DNA of 64,000 bases from positions 241,221,530-241,285,529 of the forward strand of contig CP136065.1 of the NCBI GenBank assembly GCA_032622095.1. Direction: 5' to 3'. Positions 46,901-54,000 of the stretch are shown piece by piece. The position numbers and the translations under genes were made by a program. Position 1 is the stretch's first letter. The number at the start of each line of letters is the position of its first letter. The notes beneath the pieces were generated by a model. The model had not been told where the DNA came from, searched no databases, and saw nothing but the letters and a program-made list of their open reading frames with translations. Origin of the DNA: Siphonodentalium dalli. Taxonomy: Eukaryota > Mollusca > Scaphopoda > Gadilida > Siphonodentaliidae.

Positions 46901-47130
46901 CTCTCCATTCACTATTGAGTTCTTTTCACTTCAGGTTTTTATTGAAAAACAAGCCGAGAAAATGTGCACTTTGTTAATTAGAATGCCAACCTTGTTCAGT
47001 GGCTAATATTTTTGGTCGCTGCTGACTTGAAAATTCGATAAATGAATTTTTTGGACGTTTCGGAGGCTTCAACCCATGACCGTCAGTGCTGAAATAAGAC
47101 CATCGCTGCGATGTATCTTCAACTGTCAGT
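26804..47130 (-). CDS. TFAM: TFAM-like mitochondrial HMG-box protein with three HMG boxes (9 coding exons)
   Basis: Spliced on the - strand: 47130-46991, 44061-43991, 39624-39481, 38241-38158, 34755-34699, 31363-31241, 30843-30760, 28343-28299, 27025-26804. All introns are GT-AG and all phases agree; about 322 residues plus a missing N-terminus. Three HMG boxes begin at LKPPKRPKNSF, LGKPARPTSAYALF and LGRPKKPKYAFLHF; their third helices are ELYRHDYAKFL, EYKEAKEKYM and KDTERYKAEM. Linkers before boxes 2 and 3 (KEKLMRRLGKP, ELEWLGRPKKP) resemble the TFAM linker before its second box. The C-terminal tail is Lys/Ser/Thr-rich. TFAM packages and bends mitochondrial DNA and starts its transcription; vertebrate TFAM has two boxes. 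It could instead be another multi-box HMG protein, but linker style and a possible targeting exon (57638-57541) favour TFAM. Confidence 0.78.
27093..27305. mobile_element. Palindromic MITE (family B) in TFAM intron
   Basis: TA-flanked, first base C-to-G (GAGTAATGCCCTAA), full-length arms, right end TTAGGGCATTACTG. Confidence 0.9.
27415..27560. mobile_element. Hairpin cassette remnant (type IV-like)
   Basis: GCCAGTGCATACTCTTATA / AAGAGAATGCACTGGC hairpin, TTACAAGGTCAAG spacer, then half of a second hairpin ending at GCGAGGCTCCCTATTG, where family O sequence begins. Truncated on the right. Confidence 0.65.
27545..27880 (+). repeat. Dispersed repeat (family O)
   Basis: Copy of 15500-15765 with CAAGTCCAGTTAGTCC, AAACATAGGAAAAGGTC, TTAGCGACGTTTGTTG, TAACAATGGTTTCAAC, TGAATATAAGAACG. 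Confidence 0.65.
28025..28318 (-). repeat. Tandem duplications of a TFAM exon end plus splice donor
   Basis: On the - strand, the 3' part of the exon at 28343-28299 (GAGGAGAGTAAGTCA) together with its donor and about 30 bp of intron (GTAAGTATCCTTATTCATAT) is repeated. There are five copies in all, the genuine one plus four downstream in the intron. Copies are separated by either a short ATAGAATATACCCTG or a longer AATAAACCACCTAAATTAAT spacer. Confidence 0.9.
28299..28343 (-). CDS. TFAM: TFAM-like exon (box 3 helix II)
   Basis: 45 nt, 15 codons: EIGKVWKTMSEESKS. Acceptor TTTATTTATTACAG and donor AAGTCA|GTAAGT. A closer GTAAGT inside the exon (GAGGAGA|GTAAGT) would break the frame into the next exon. 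The exon's role as helix II with its conserved W supports the chosen donor. Confidence 0.82.
28545..28803. repeat. Hairpin plus dispersed repeat
   Basis: CGGACAAATTGTGGGTGTAAG (28709) is inverted at 28772 (CTTACACCCGCAATTTGTCC), making a roughly 100-bp foldback. The adjacent GATTCGAGTCGAGGAACCC ... CAAAGCTCAGAG segment recurs inverted at about 30625-30670. Confidence 0.6.
28946..28981. repeat. Poly-G tract (~36 bp)
   Basis: Uninterrupted G run following GTCTGCAG. The poly-Gly and poly-Pro frames over it are translations of this tract. The run length is unreliable in any assembly. Confidence 0.95.
29130..29250. repeat. Single diverged monomer of the 160-bp array family
   Basis: CATGGCTGCCAGCAGCCATC, TTGGATTTCAAAATTC, GCATGGGCTACAGGC, TCATGAAATTTGTCA, inverse of the monomers at 51070-55570. 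Confidence 0.6.
29424..29447. repeat. Poly-C tract
   Basis: Long C run after TTTTTCCACA, ending CTGGGG. Simple sequence. Confidence 0.95.
29577..29819. mobile_element. TTAA element type II with one cassette hairpin
   Basis: TTAACCCTTTGAGTGCCAGG / GGCACTCAAAGGGTTAA ends. The single hairpin has lost its loop (GAGTCGACCATATATAAGAG). A T-rich run follows. Confidence 0.88.
29893..30125. mobile_element. TTAA element type IV with hairpin cassette
   Basis: TTAAGCCTTCCATGAG and CGTCATGAAAGGATTAA ends; two diverged hairpins. Right-hand GCTGCACCAGCGCAGCTCCC identical to 4268-4287 of the sister copy. Confidence 0.8.
30126..30759. other. TFAM intron; weak fragments only
   Basis: Begins with CACTGAAGCTCAACTTGAAT, a terminus-like motif also at 33556. 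Contains an inverted fragment of the 28545 repeat at about 30625-30690. No exon. Confidence 0.4.
30760..30843 (-). CDS. TFAM: TFAM-like exon (linker and box 3 helix I)
   Basis: 84 nt: ELEWLGRPKKPKYAFLHFY then ITKQGSLPE. Acceptor TTCTATTTTCCAG and donor CCTGAG|GTGCAG. The basic PKKPK plus aromatic residues mark the start of an HMG box. Confidence 0.87.
31241..31363 (-). CDS. TFAM: TFAM-like exon (box 2 helix III and linker)
   Basis: 123 nt: VYINEYKEAKEKYMIELAEW, then KEHKPVVTKSLL and NENKVKDI. Acceptor TTTTCATGCAG and donor GATATC|GTAAGT. Confidence 0.9.
31414..31863. mobile_element. TTAA element type II with one shortened cassette hairpin
   Basis: TTAACCCTTTCAGTGCCAGG and GGCACTGAAAGGGTTAA ends. 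Long form with an interior (TGGCATGTTATAACTC, AAACCTACAAAATAAGTC). The hairpin before the right end has a shortened loop (TTATATAGGTCACCTCG). The right terminus matches the cassette-free element at 20747-20966 up to ATATGGGTTGAT. Confidence 0.88.
32118..32557. mobile_element. hAT-like compound MITE (family C) with 8-bp TSD
   Basis: TIRs CAAGCCTGAG / CTCAGACTTG, flanked on both sides by AAGACAAC (32110-32117 and 32558-32565). Two inverted end modules and a central TATTATAAAATTTCTATAG ... AATTGGGAACTTCAATCTG region. 8-bp duplication is the hAT hallmark. Confidence 0.92.
32583..32795. mobile_element. Palindromic MITE (family B)
   Basis: TA-flanked CAGTGATGCTCTAATTAATC and its inverse; perfect long arms with centre CTCTCCCCGAGAG. 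Confidence 0.92.
32800..33420. other. TFAM intron, no recognised feature
   Basis: AT-rich; no exon or structured repeat supported. Confidence 0.4.
33556..34440. repeat. Short array of the 160-bp monomer family (about 4-5 units)
   Basis: Starts with TGTAGCTCAACTTAGG. Monomers carry TACGACCTGTAGCCCGCGCC, AAGGATTTAGTCATGCAAAG, AAGATGGCTGCTGGCGGCC, AATGACTCGTTCCCATC. This is a smaller version of the 51070 array and lies in the TFAM intron. Confidence 0.88.
34699..34755 (-). CDS. TFAM: TFAM-like exon (box 2 helix II)
   Basis: 57 nt: PISKEDGEKWKNLPEEEKT. Acceptor GTTTTTCTTTCAG and donor AAAACT|GTATGA. W-K-N-L-x-E-E-E-K is the typical helix II segment of TFAM-class boxes. Confidence 0.87.
35103..35355. 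mobile_element. hAT-like compound MITE (family C) with 8-bp TSD
   Basis: CAAGCCTTGAAATAGGG / CCCTATTTCAAGGCTTG, flanked by GTTGTTAA on both sides (35095-35102 and 35356-35363). Short form, highly similar to 11378-11631. Confidence 0.93.
35356..35888. other. TFAM intron, no recognised feature
   Basis: No supported exon or repeat. Confidence 0.4.
35890..36292. mobile_element. TGACCCGCC-type MITE with hairpin cassette (type III)
   Basis: TGTGACCCGCCATATCAAATC and its inverse; cassette hairpins at about 35937-36013 and 36167-36243. The interior is the inverse of the copy at 6439-6898, as expected for opposite insertion orientation. Confidence 0.85.
36535..36840. repeat. ~60-bp tandem repeat grown from a family D arm
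   Basis: About five units of AGAGATCATATTCCATCCG, TTCAGTTTTTGATGTTACC, ATGACTACACCC. The first unit is continuous with a family D arm (GATCATGCCATGAATCTCTG). It ends at ATGTCGGGACATGTTCTGATG. Confidence 0.85.
36840..37150. repeat. Diverged monomers of the 160-bp family
   Basis: GTGTGCAGAAGGATCTAGCC, AAGATGGTCGCTGGCAGCC, CATATGAAGTCTGG, ATGTCGTCTGTAGGGTGTG. Old copies without array structure. Confidence 0.55.
37387..37600. mobile_element. Palindromic MITE (family B)
   Basis: TA-flanked; CACTAATGCTCTCTAA left end, AGAGCATTACTG right end, full arms with centre CTCCCCCGAGAG. Confidence 0.9.
37646..38028. mobile_element. hAT-like compound MITE (family C) with 8-bp TSD
   Basis: CAGGCCTGAGTTTATTG and ACTAAACTCAGACTTG-like ends. 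TTCACATC on both sides (37638-37645 and 38029-38036). Long form; the right module is deleted (GAGGTCCCCATTTGGTCCCC). Confidence 0.9.
38158..38241 (-). CDS. TFAM: TFAM-like exon (linker and box 2 helix I)
   Basis: 84 nt: LMRRLGKPARPTSAYALF then IKYGSKDNPH. Acceptor TTAATCCGCATTCAG and donor CCACAT|GTAAGT. Same length as the matching exon of box 3. Confidence 0.9.
38540..39430. repeat. Diverged short-element cluster in TFAM intron
   Basis: Repeated phrases such as TTAACTGAACTTAAGC, AATGAAATATGGTATG, AATCATCGGACTGTGACC, AAACTTGGCCTGCATC, ATATCAAGAAAATCTG; the last three occur about three times in succession. Related units at 46430-46620. No coding potential. Confidence 0.5.
39481..39624 (-). 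CDS. TFAM: TFAM-like exon (box 1 helix III and basic linker)
   Basis: 144 nt: VLKDQFNQRMELYRHDYAKF, LDSLSPEERKTFDEDKE, then NKTKEKRMKEK. Acceptor TTTTCAATTTCAG and donor GAAAAG|GTACTA. The highly charged linker precedes LMRRLGKP of the next exon, as in TFAM. Confidence 0.9.
39680..40440. other. TFAM intron, no gene recognised
   Basis: Two short frames on opposite strands at 40109-40323 overlap and lack domains. Contains TTATGTAAACARMAGC-type repeated phrases near 39915 and 40048. Confidence 0.4.
40445..41095 (-). pseudogene. Degraded protein-coding fragment, unidentified
   Basis: On the - strand one frame reads NDWGTPRHNCCMCEFPQKTV to YYWHRLGFKFNYTSK. After a 13-bp tandem duplication (CTATACTTCGAAG twice), a second frame continues PVSLDSEKNEKWTLEPPQ, ISKRKRAPVDSSDSGESD, then acidic Ser-rich sequence to a stop. 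A third frame upstream contains RRQDYSPCIFLSSDDVDYE. CpG content is higher than in the surroundings. This looks like an old gene or transposase fragment with a CC-x-C cluster and an NLS-like KRKR. I cannot name the family. It lies in a TFAM intron on the same strand but no splice sites fit. Confidence 0.4.
41226..42032. mobile_element. pogo/Tigger-like TIR element, non-autonomous
   Basis: CAGTAAAACATCTCCAAACC at the left and GGTTTGGAGAGGTTTTACTA at the right with TA on both sides. A second inner inverted motif (AGAGGTGTTCGGTTTATAGA / AGGGATTCGGTTTATAGAGG) is present. CAGTRRAACCTC-type ends and a TA target are typical of pogo-group Tc1/mariner elements. The ~800-bp interior has no transposase frame. 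Confidence 0.7.
42033..43370. other. TFAM intron, no recognised feature
   Basis: AT-rich. Sentence-like unique sequence without exon or repeat structure that I can support. Confidence 0.4.
43395..43590. repeat. Two adjacent tandem duplications
   Basis: GACAATATAAAACAGGCATG + TCAGACTGAC occurs twice (about 43403 and 43437). Then GAACCTAAGGCATCATTCTG + TTTCATTAGCGGTCACATG occurs twice (about 43500 and 43542). Confidence 0.85.
43754..43960. mobile_element. TTAA element type II with one cassette hairpin
   Basis: TTAACCCTTTTAGTGCCAGG and GGCACTCAAAGGGTTAA ends. One complete hairpin (GCCAATGTATTCTC ... GCATTGGCACAGGG) followed by TATATGGGTCGATAC. Confidence 0.9.
43991..44061 (-). CDS. TFAM: TFAM-like exon (box 1 helix II)
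   Basis: 71 nt: completes a split Asp codon, then LSQTEIVVRASKLWHELPQH + EKE. Acceptor ATTATTATTTCAG and donor AAAGAG|GTATTC. Conserved W in helix II. Confidence 0.87.
44262..44473. mobile_element. Palindromic MITE (family B)
   Basis: TA-flanked CAGTAATGCCCTAAGTAATC and AGAGCGTTACTG; full arms with a centre of CTCTCGGGGAGAG. Confidence 0.9.
44480..45214. other. TFAM intron, no recognised feature
   Basis: No exon or clear repeat; low-complexity AT-rich sequence. Confidence 0.4.
45215..45990. repeat. Tandem ~110-120-bp units ending in TATACCCC hairpin
   Basis: Four or so units of GATTGAACACTCAATTGA, AGTGAACATCCATACC, AAATTTCATTGAGATTCGTC, ACTGGTGGTGGAGATATCTG. They end with GACGGACGGACGAGG, AAATCCAGTATACCCC and GAGAGTGGGGGTATAA. 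The long - strand frame here (45220-45600) is repeat translation. Related to 18690-19080. Confidence 0.7.
46170..46895. repeat. Diverged monomers of the 160-bp family with CCATGGCTATAGC terminus
   Basis: AAGATGGCTGCCATCGGCC, TGACTCCCATCTACAGC, AAAATGGCTGCTGACAGCC, AAGTTCTGTATGAAGTTTGG, then CACGGATGCCAACCCATGGC, TATAGCCCAAACTTGAC. The same terminal phrase ends the big array at 55600-55650. Confidence 0.65.
46991..47130 (-). CDS. TFAM: TFAM-like exon (N-terminal linker and box 1 helix I)
   Basis: 140 nt. Starts with the last base of a split codon, then LTVEDTSQRWSYFSTDGHG, LKPPKRPKNSFIEFSSQQRP and KILATEQ; ends with the first base of the Asp codon. Acceptor TAATTATTATTTCAG and donor AACAAG|GTTGGC. 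The KPPKRPKNSF start is the canonical beginning of an HMG box. Confidence 0.85.
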
Positions 47131-47239
47131 CTGAAATAATAATTAAACATTCAGTATCAGCAATATTGGGAATAGATTTGAGACTAGGCAAACCTAGACA
47201 TTTTCCGTACCGTATATTGCAGTAGCGTTAAGGGTCCAG

Positions 47240-47640
47240 GAGATTACAAAAGGTGGGCCATCCCAATAGGACTAAGGATACCCCCACCATATGGCAGCCA
47301 ATGGGGGAAATGTTTTATGCACTCAACTTATGCTCCGGAATGGTAAAAAGTCGGACACGCACATATCGGTAGATGGACAGACTGACATAATGATTTGAGT
47401 GCTGCAAAAAATTTTGAATAGAAAAAGGGGGATAATTCCACATAAAAGTTGGACACACCCCATAATCGCAGGTTCATAAATTCCCTTGGTCAAGTCACAC
47501 AGAGAAGTATGTGCAACTGTAACTTTTGCTCTGCAAATTTGCATGGAAATCCCCATTCAAAATTGTTCACTTGACATCCCCCTTAAAAAAATTGACCTAA
47601 AAATGTAGGACTGACAGACGGATGACTAGACAAAATGGAC
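47240..47640. repeat. Short element (GGGACTAAGGATACCCCC / GGGGGATAACTCC family)
   Basis: CCATCCCAATAGGACTAAGG, ATACCCCCACC, then GAAAAAGGGGGATAATTCC, AAAGTTGGACACACCCCATA, CAGGTTCATAAATTCCC. Counterpart of 61866-62343. Confidence 0.6.
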
Positions 47641-47758
47641 AAGCTGATTCCCGATTCCCACTGGAAGAGTGACATCGACATCATGAAGAAACAACTCAGA
47701 TGGGAATCATTGGAAAGTCGCACTTCTGTCCCAGAGACACAGACCATGTTGCGACAAG

Positions 47759-50640
47759 ATTTAAGATTCAATAAGATTTATTTGGTATTCAATATAATTA
47801 TAGTAGATAATTAATATATAACAACAGGACCCCACAAAAAGTTATGTATAATGATACAGTGCAATGTGTACGTATATTGGGTGTATATAGTGCGGGTGCG
47901 TATTTACAATGTGTGTAGTTTCGTATAGAGATGGGCAAGAAGGGGTGGGGGCATGGGGTGAGGGGGGATCGGGTTGTGAGATGGCAATTATAGTCATTTT
48001 TGTTTTGTTTTTGTGCTTTATCTGGTAGCCAATATGATTATCTTGATGTCTTCATGCTGAGACCTGCACGATCATCTTGCAATACTTGTATATTTTCAAG
48101 AATGTGAGGAATACCAGTATTTTCAGGTGATCAATTAAATATGGGTGTGAATACTGCTTGATTTGGTTGAGGAATTGGTTACGGTCATAATTATGTTGAT
48201 TAATTTTGCACTGTTGTTCAGAGGTACTAGTACATGTACATGAGTGACAAATAGTGACACATGGAGGAAATGTGGCATAAGTTTGCTTGGCCTGTTCCTC
48301 ACCAGGAGAGCTGACCAGGAGAGGGAGGATTATACTATGAGAATAAAGATAAATTGATTAATTTCTGCCCCCTCTTCTGGACAGTCTCTGCCGTCAGGAA
48401 CTGCTGGCTGGCATTGCCTTAGTGTATATAATAGGGGAGAGTATACATACAAACTGGATTGTTATTTGTTATTTGGGGTGTATTTGTTAATGAAATGTGT
48501 TTTCAGGTACTTATGATATTTATCACTAGTTTCTATGTGAAGCTTACAATCACGTGGGAGTTCATTCCATAGACATATGGCTCTGGTTGATATGACACTT
48601 CTTGCTTTTTTTGTTCTTCTGAATTCACAATACAGATTTGAATTTGCTTTGAACCATGTATTGTGGTTGTGGATATCATGTATATTAGTAAATATTGAAG
48701 ACAGCAATTTGGGGAGTTTCTTTTGATGGAAATCATGTAAAAAATTTATTAGTTGCATGTTTTCAATGTCCTTCATCAATAGCAAATTGTGGTCCCTGCA
48801 TATTTCTGGTATGCTTTTTTGTTTATAAGATAGTGTGGCGATTGCTTTGTTTTGATTTTTTTCAAGGTTTTTCTTTGTTGTTGCACTCAATATGGCATTA
48901 CAATAAGTGAAATGTGGGATAATCAGTACAGAATAGATTGTTGTCATTGTATCTTTGGGTATGAAATCACTGATTTTTCTCATGACTCCTAAATTTTTTG
49001 ACAGTTTTTTGGTAATAGATTCCACTTGCATATTCCATGATAAATTTTCTTCAATATTAATTCCTAGGAATTTAGTGTTTTTAACTCTTTGTATCTGACT
49101 TTCATTGATCTTGAGCTCGGGTAGGACAGTTATTTTTTTGCATAGATCTGTATTCGTAAAAATAATGTAATTATTTTTTTCCAGGTTTAGAGATAATTTA
49201 TTAGCAAGAAACCAATTGCTCATTGTCTCCATTTCTTTGATGACTACATCATATGCCTTACTTATATCTTTATTGGAGTAAAATGCATTTGTATCATCAG
49301 CAAATAATATTAGATTCAGGTCCTTACATATATTTGGAAGATCGTTCATATATATAAGAAAGAGTAGAGGGCCAAGTACAGATCCTTGTGGAACTCCACA
49401 TATTATATCTGTTTGTGAAGACAAGTGGCCTTCGTACTGTACAGATTGTTTTCTATTAGTCAAATAGCTTTGGAACCAGTCCAGTGCAACCACACGACAT
49501 CCATAGTTTTCAAGTTTATTTAGCATTATATTATGATTTTTTGTATCAAATGCCTTTGATAGATCAAGGAATACCCCAATGGTGTGTTCTCTATTATCTA
49601 GGGCTTGGGTAATTTTCTCTAAGAGATCAGTTAGTGCCAGAATAGTTGAGTGATTCTTTCTGAAGCCATATTGACTACAATATAGGATATTGATTGATTC
49701 TTTCTGAAGCCATATTGACTACTATATAGGATATTGAGTGATTCTTTCTGAAGCCATATTGACTACTATATAGGATATTGTATTTGGTTAATAAGTATTT
49801 GTTCAGTCGGTTGTACATCATTTTTTCTGGCCTGTTGTTACTTAGAGTGGTTGGGTCTTTAGCTTTAAAAATAGGTAAAACTTTTGCTATCTTCATGAGG
49901 TCTGGAAATATTCCATTAGCAAGAGAAAGATTGCATATATGTGTAATGGGTTTAATGATAAATTCGCTACAATGTTTCAAGATGGAACACTTGAGATCAT
50001 CAATACCAGCAGCCTTTTTTGCACTGATATTTTTGAGAATTTCTATGACTTCAAGTTCATCTGTTGGTTGGATAAAGAACGAAGAACACTTGGGTTTATT
50101 AAGGTAATCTGCTGGATTCTTGTTAGATTTAATTTTTGAAGCAAGGGTTGGTCCAATATTGGTGAAGAATTCATTAAATTTGGTAGCAATTTCCTCTTTG
50201 TTATTAATATATTTATTTTCATAAAAGAACTTCTGTTACATTTTTGCTTCCCTTTTTCTTGTTGAGAATGTTTTTAATCAGTTTCCATGTGCCATTGATA
50301 TTACCGGTACCTTCATATTGTTGGAATTTCCTATGATAATAGTGTTGTATAGCAGTACGGATAATTGAATTTAGTCTATTCCTATATTTCTTGTATCGGT
50401 CATGGATTGCAATGAGTAGAAGGTTTGATTTTCTTTCCTATTTTTGGAAAATTATTATTATAAATGTTTGTTAATGTTTCGTGGAAAGAATTGTAGGCTT
50501 TTTTGCAATCCTGGTTGTCTAACACCATGATCCAGTCAATTTTGGATATTTAAGTTATAAAATTTTCTTTGTTTCTTTTTGAATAGTCTCTTTGTATGCT
50601 AGTGGTGAACTTTTTGAAGTTATTTGTCCAAATGTAGGGT
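47759..50640 (-). mobile_element. Non-LTR retrotransposon, 5'-truncated (jockey/CR1/L2-like)
   Basis: On the - strand: apurinic endonuclease-to-RT linker (NQDCKKAYNSFHETL; KYRNRLNSIIRTAIQHYYH; GTWKLIKNILNKK) from about 50530, reverse transcriptase domain to the stop at 48462, then a roughly 700-bp 3' UTR with AATAAA at 47782-47777 and an end near AATCTTATTGAATCTTAA. The endonuclease domain itself was not found, so it is 5' truncated. Broken by a frameshifting triplication at 49652-49782 and other frame changes. Lies in the putative first TFAM intron on the same strand. Confidence 0.9.
48462..50231 (-). pseudogene. Reverse transcriptase ORF, disrupted
   Basis: The longest intact piece (49526-48462, 354 codons from its first Met, open upstream to about 49720) has GVPQGSVLGPLLFLIYMNDL, the catalytic FADDTNAF, the thumb-like NKLSLNLEKNNYIIF and KFLGINIEENLSW. 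Just upstream in the same frame is SQYGFRKNHSTI ... GVFLDLSKAFDT. Further upstream (49980-49780) HICNLSLANGIFPDLMKIA and PIFKAKDPTTLSNNRPEKMM occur in another frame. The expected RT segment between NRP and EKMMYNRL (about 12 residues) is deleted. Earlier still is KKAAGIDDLKCSILKHC. Non-functional copy. Confidence 0.9.
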
Positions 50641-51069
50641 GTTCACATCAAAGGAGAAATGGCTGCAAGAAAAAAAGAGTGATGAGCCTATTTTAGATGA
50701 ACTGGGGGATGGGATGACTTATTCAGCTTAGTTGAGGTAATAATTACATACACTGGTACATGGTTTTCAGAAGAGAATGTGTGTTACGTAATGGATGGTT
50801 GGATGTACAATGTTTTCCATGCACATGCTTGACAAAACTCAGGAAGTACATACATAATTACATATCTATCATTAGTGCATACAATTATAGTTTTGGGAGT
50901 TAAACACATATACTTATAGCATGCAGCAACAGATGAGTATATCACAAAAACAAAATAATACATATATATACATGTATAACAAGGACACACAAGAACAGAG
51001 GCATGCTAGTCGATGGATTAACATGAGATGGAGGTACATGTATGCTGTCCAGAGTCAATGTCACGATAC
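50641..51069. other. No recognised feature
   Basis: Between the LINE and the monomer array; AT-rich, includes a weak TATATATACATG stretch. No exon supported. Confidence 0.4.
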
Positions 51070-54000
51070 ACAATCACTGTTATGATGATCAGACTAAAAG
51101 TACGACCTGTAGCCCGTGCTAAATGATTTAGTCATACAAAGAGTAAAATCCAAGATGGCTGCTGGCGGCCATGTTTTTTGGCCGAATGACCTCAAAATGA
51201 CTTGTTCCAATCTACATGTCATTGCTAACATCCAAGACAAATTTTATGATGATCAGACTAAAGGTACGACCTGTAGCCTGTGCTAAAGGATCTAGTCATA
51301 CAAAGAGTAAAATCCAAGATGGCTGCTGGTGGCCATGTTTTTTGGCCGAATGACCTCAAAATGACTCGTTCCCATCTACATGTCACTGTTAACATCCGTG
51401 ACAAATTTCATGATGATCAGACTAAATGTACGACCTGTAGCCTGTGCTAATGGATTGAATTTTGAAATCAAAGATGGCCGCTGGCGGCCATGTTTTTCAG
51501 CCGAATGACCCCAAAATGACTCATTCCCCATCTACATGTCATTGTTAACATCCATGACAAATTTTATGATGATCAGACTAAAGGTACGACCTGTGGCCCG
51601 TTCTAAAGGATTTAGTCATACAAAGAGTAAAATCCAAGATGGCTGCTGCGGCCATGTTTTTTGGCCGAATGACCCCAAAATTAATCGTCCCCATCTACAT
51701 CTCAATATTAACATCCATGACTAATTTCATGATGATCAGACGAACATTACGACCTGTAACCCGTGCTAATGGATTGAATTTTGAAATCAAAGATGGCCAC
51801 TGGCAGCCATGTTTTCATCCGAATGACCCCAAAATGACTTGTTCCCATCTACATTACAATTTCAACAGCCATTAAAAATTTCATGATGATCAGACTCAAG
51901 ATACGACCTGTAGTCCGTGCTAAAGGATTTAGTCATACAAAGAGTAAAATACAAGATGGCTGCTGGTGGCCATGTTTTTTGGCCGAATGACCCCAAAATG
52001 ACTCGTTCCCATCTACATTCTAATTTCAACAGCCATTACAAATTTCATGATGATCAGACTAAAGGTACGACCTGTAGCCCGTGCTAAAGGATTTAGTCAT
52101 ACAAAGAGTAAAATCCAAGATGGCTGCTGGCGGCCATGTTTTTTGACCGAATGACCCAAAAAAGACTCGTTCCCATCTACATTAAAATTTCAACAGCCAT
52201 AAAAAAAATTATGATGATCAGACTAAAAGTACGACCTGTAGCCCGTGCTAAATGATTTAGTCATACAAAGAGTAAAATCCAAGATGGCATCTGGTGGCCA
52301 TGTTTTTTGGCCGAATGACCCCAAAATGACTCGTTCCCATCTACATGTCATTATTAACATTCATGACAAATTTTATGATGATCAGACTAAAAGTACGACC
52401 TGTAGCCCGTGCTAAATGATTTAGTCATACAAAGAGTAAAATCCAAGATGGTTGCTGGCGGCCATGTTTTTCGGCCGAATGACCCCAAAATGACTTGTTC
52501 CCAACTTCCCATCTACATGTCATTGTTAACATCCATGAAAAATTTTATGATGATCAGACTAAAGGTACGACCTGTAGCCTGTGCTGAAGAATTTAGTCAT
52601 ACAAAGAGTAAAATCCAAGATGGCTGCTGGTGGCCATGTTTTTGGCCGAATGACCCCAAAATTACTCGTTCCCATCTACATGTCAATATTAACATCCATG
52701 ACAAATTTAATGATGATCAGACGAACAGTACGACCTGTGGCCTGTGCTAATGGATTAAATTTTGAAATCAAAGATGGCTGCTGGTGGCCATGTTTTTTGT
52801 CCGAATGACCCCAAAATGACTCGTTCCCATCTACATTCTAATTTCAACAGCCATTACAAATTTCATGATGATCAGACTAAAGGTACGACCTGTAGCCCGT
52901 GCTAAAGGATTTAGTCATACAAAGAGTAAAATCCAAGATGGCTGCTGGCGGCCATGTTTTTTGACCGAATGACCCAAAAAAGACTCGTTCCCATCTACAT
53001 GTCATTGTTAACATCCATCAATAATTTTATGATGATCTGACCAAGGTACGACCTGTAGCCCGTGTCAAAGGATTTAGTCATGCAAAGAGTAAAATCCAAG
53101 ATGGCTGCTGGCTGCCATGTTTTTTGGCCGAATGACCCCAAAATTAATCGTTCCCATCAACATCTCAATATTAACATCCATGACAAATTTCATGATGATC
53201 AGACGAACAGTACGACCTGTAACCCGTGCTAATGGATTGAATTTTGAAATCAAAGATGACCCCAAAATGACTCGTTAAATTTTTTTTTATGATGATCAGA
53301 CTAAAAGTACGACCTGTAGCCCGTGCTAAATGATTTAGTCATACAAAGAGTAAAATCCAAGATGGCATCTGGTGGCCATGTTTTTGGGCCGAATGACCCC
53401 AAAATGACTCGTTCCCATCTACATGTCATTAATAACATTCATGACAAATTTTATGATGATCAGACTAAAAGTACGACCTGTAGCCCGTGCTAAATGATTT
53501 AGTCATACAAAGAGTAAAATCCAAGATGGTTGCTGGCGGCCATGTTTTTCGGCCGAATGACCCCAAAATGACTTGTTCCCATCTACATGTCATTGTTAAC
53601 ATCCATGACAAATTTTATGATGATCAGACTAAAGGTACGACCTGTAACCTGTGCTGAAGAATTTAGTCATACAAAGAGTAAAATCCAAGATGGCTGCTGG
53701 CGGCCATGTTTTTTGGCCGAATGACCCCAAAATTACTCGTTCCCATCTACATGTCAATATTAACATCCATGACAAATTTCATGATGATCAGGCGAAGAGT
53801 ACGACCTGTGGCCCGTGCTAATGGATTAAATTTTGAAATAAAAGATGGCCGCTGGTGGCCATGTTTTTTGTCCTAATGACCCCAAAATGACTCGTTCCCA
53901 TCTACATTCCAACAGCCATGACAAATTTCATGATGATCAGACTAAAGGTACGACCTGTAGTCTGTGCTAAAGGATTTAGTCATACAAAGAGTAAAATCCA

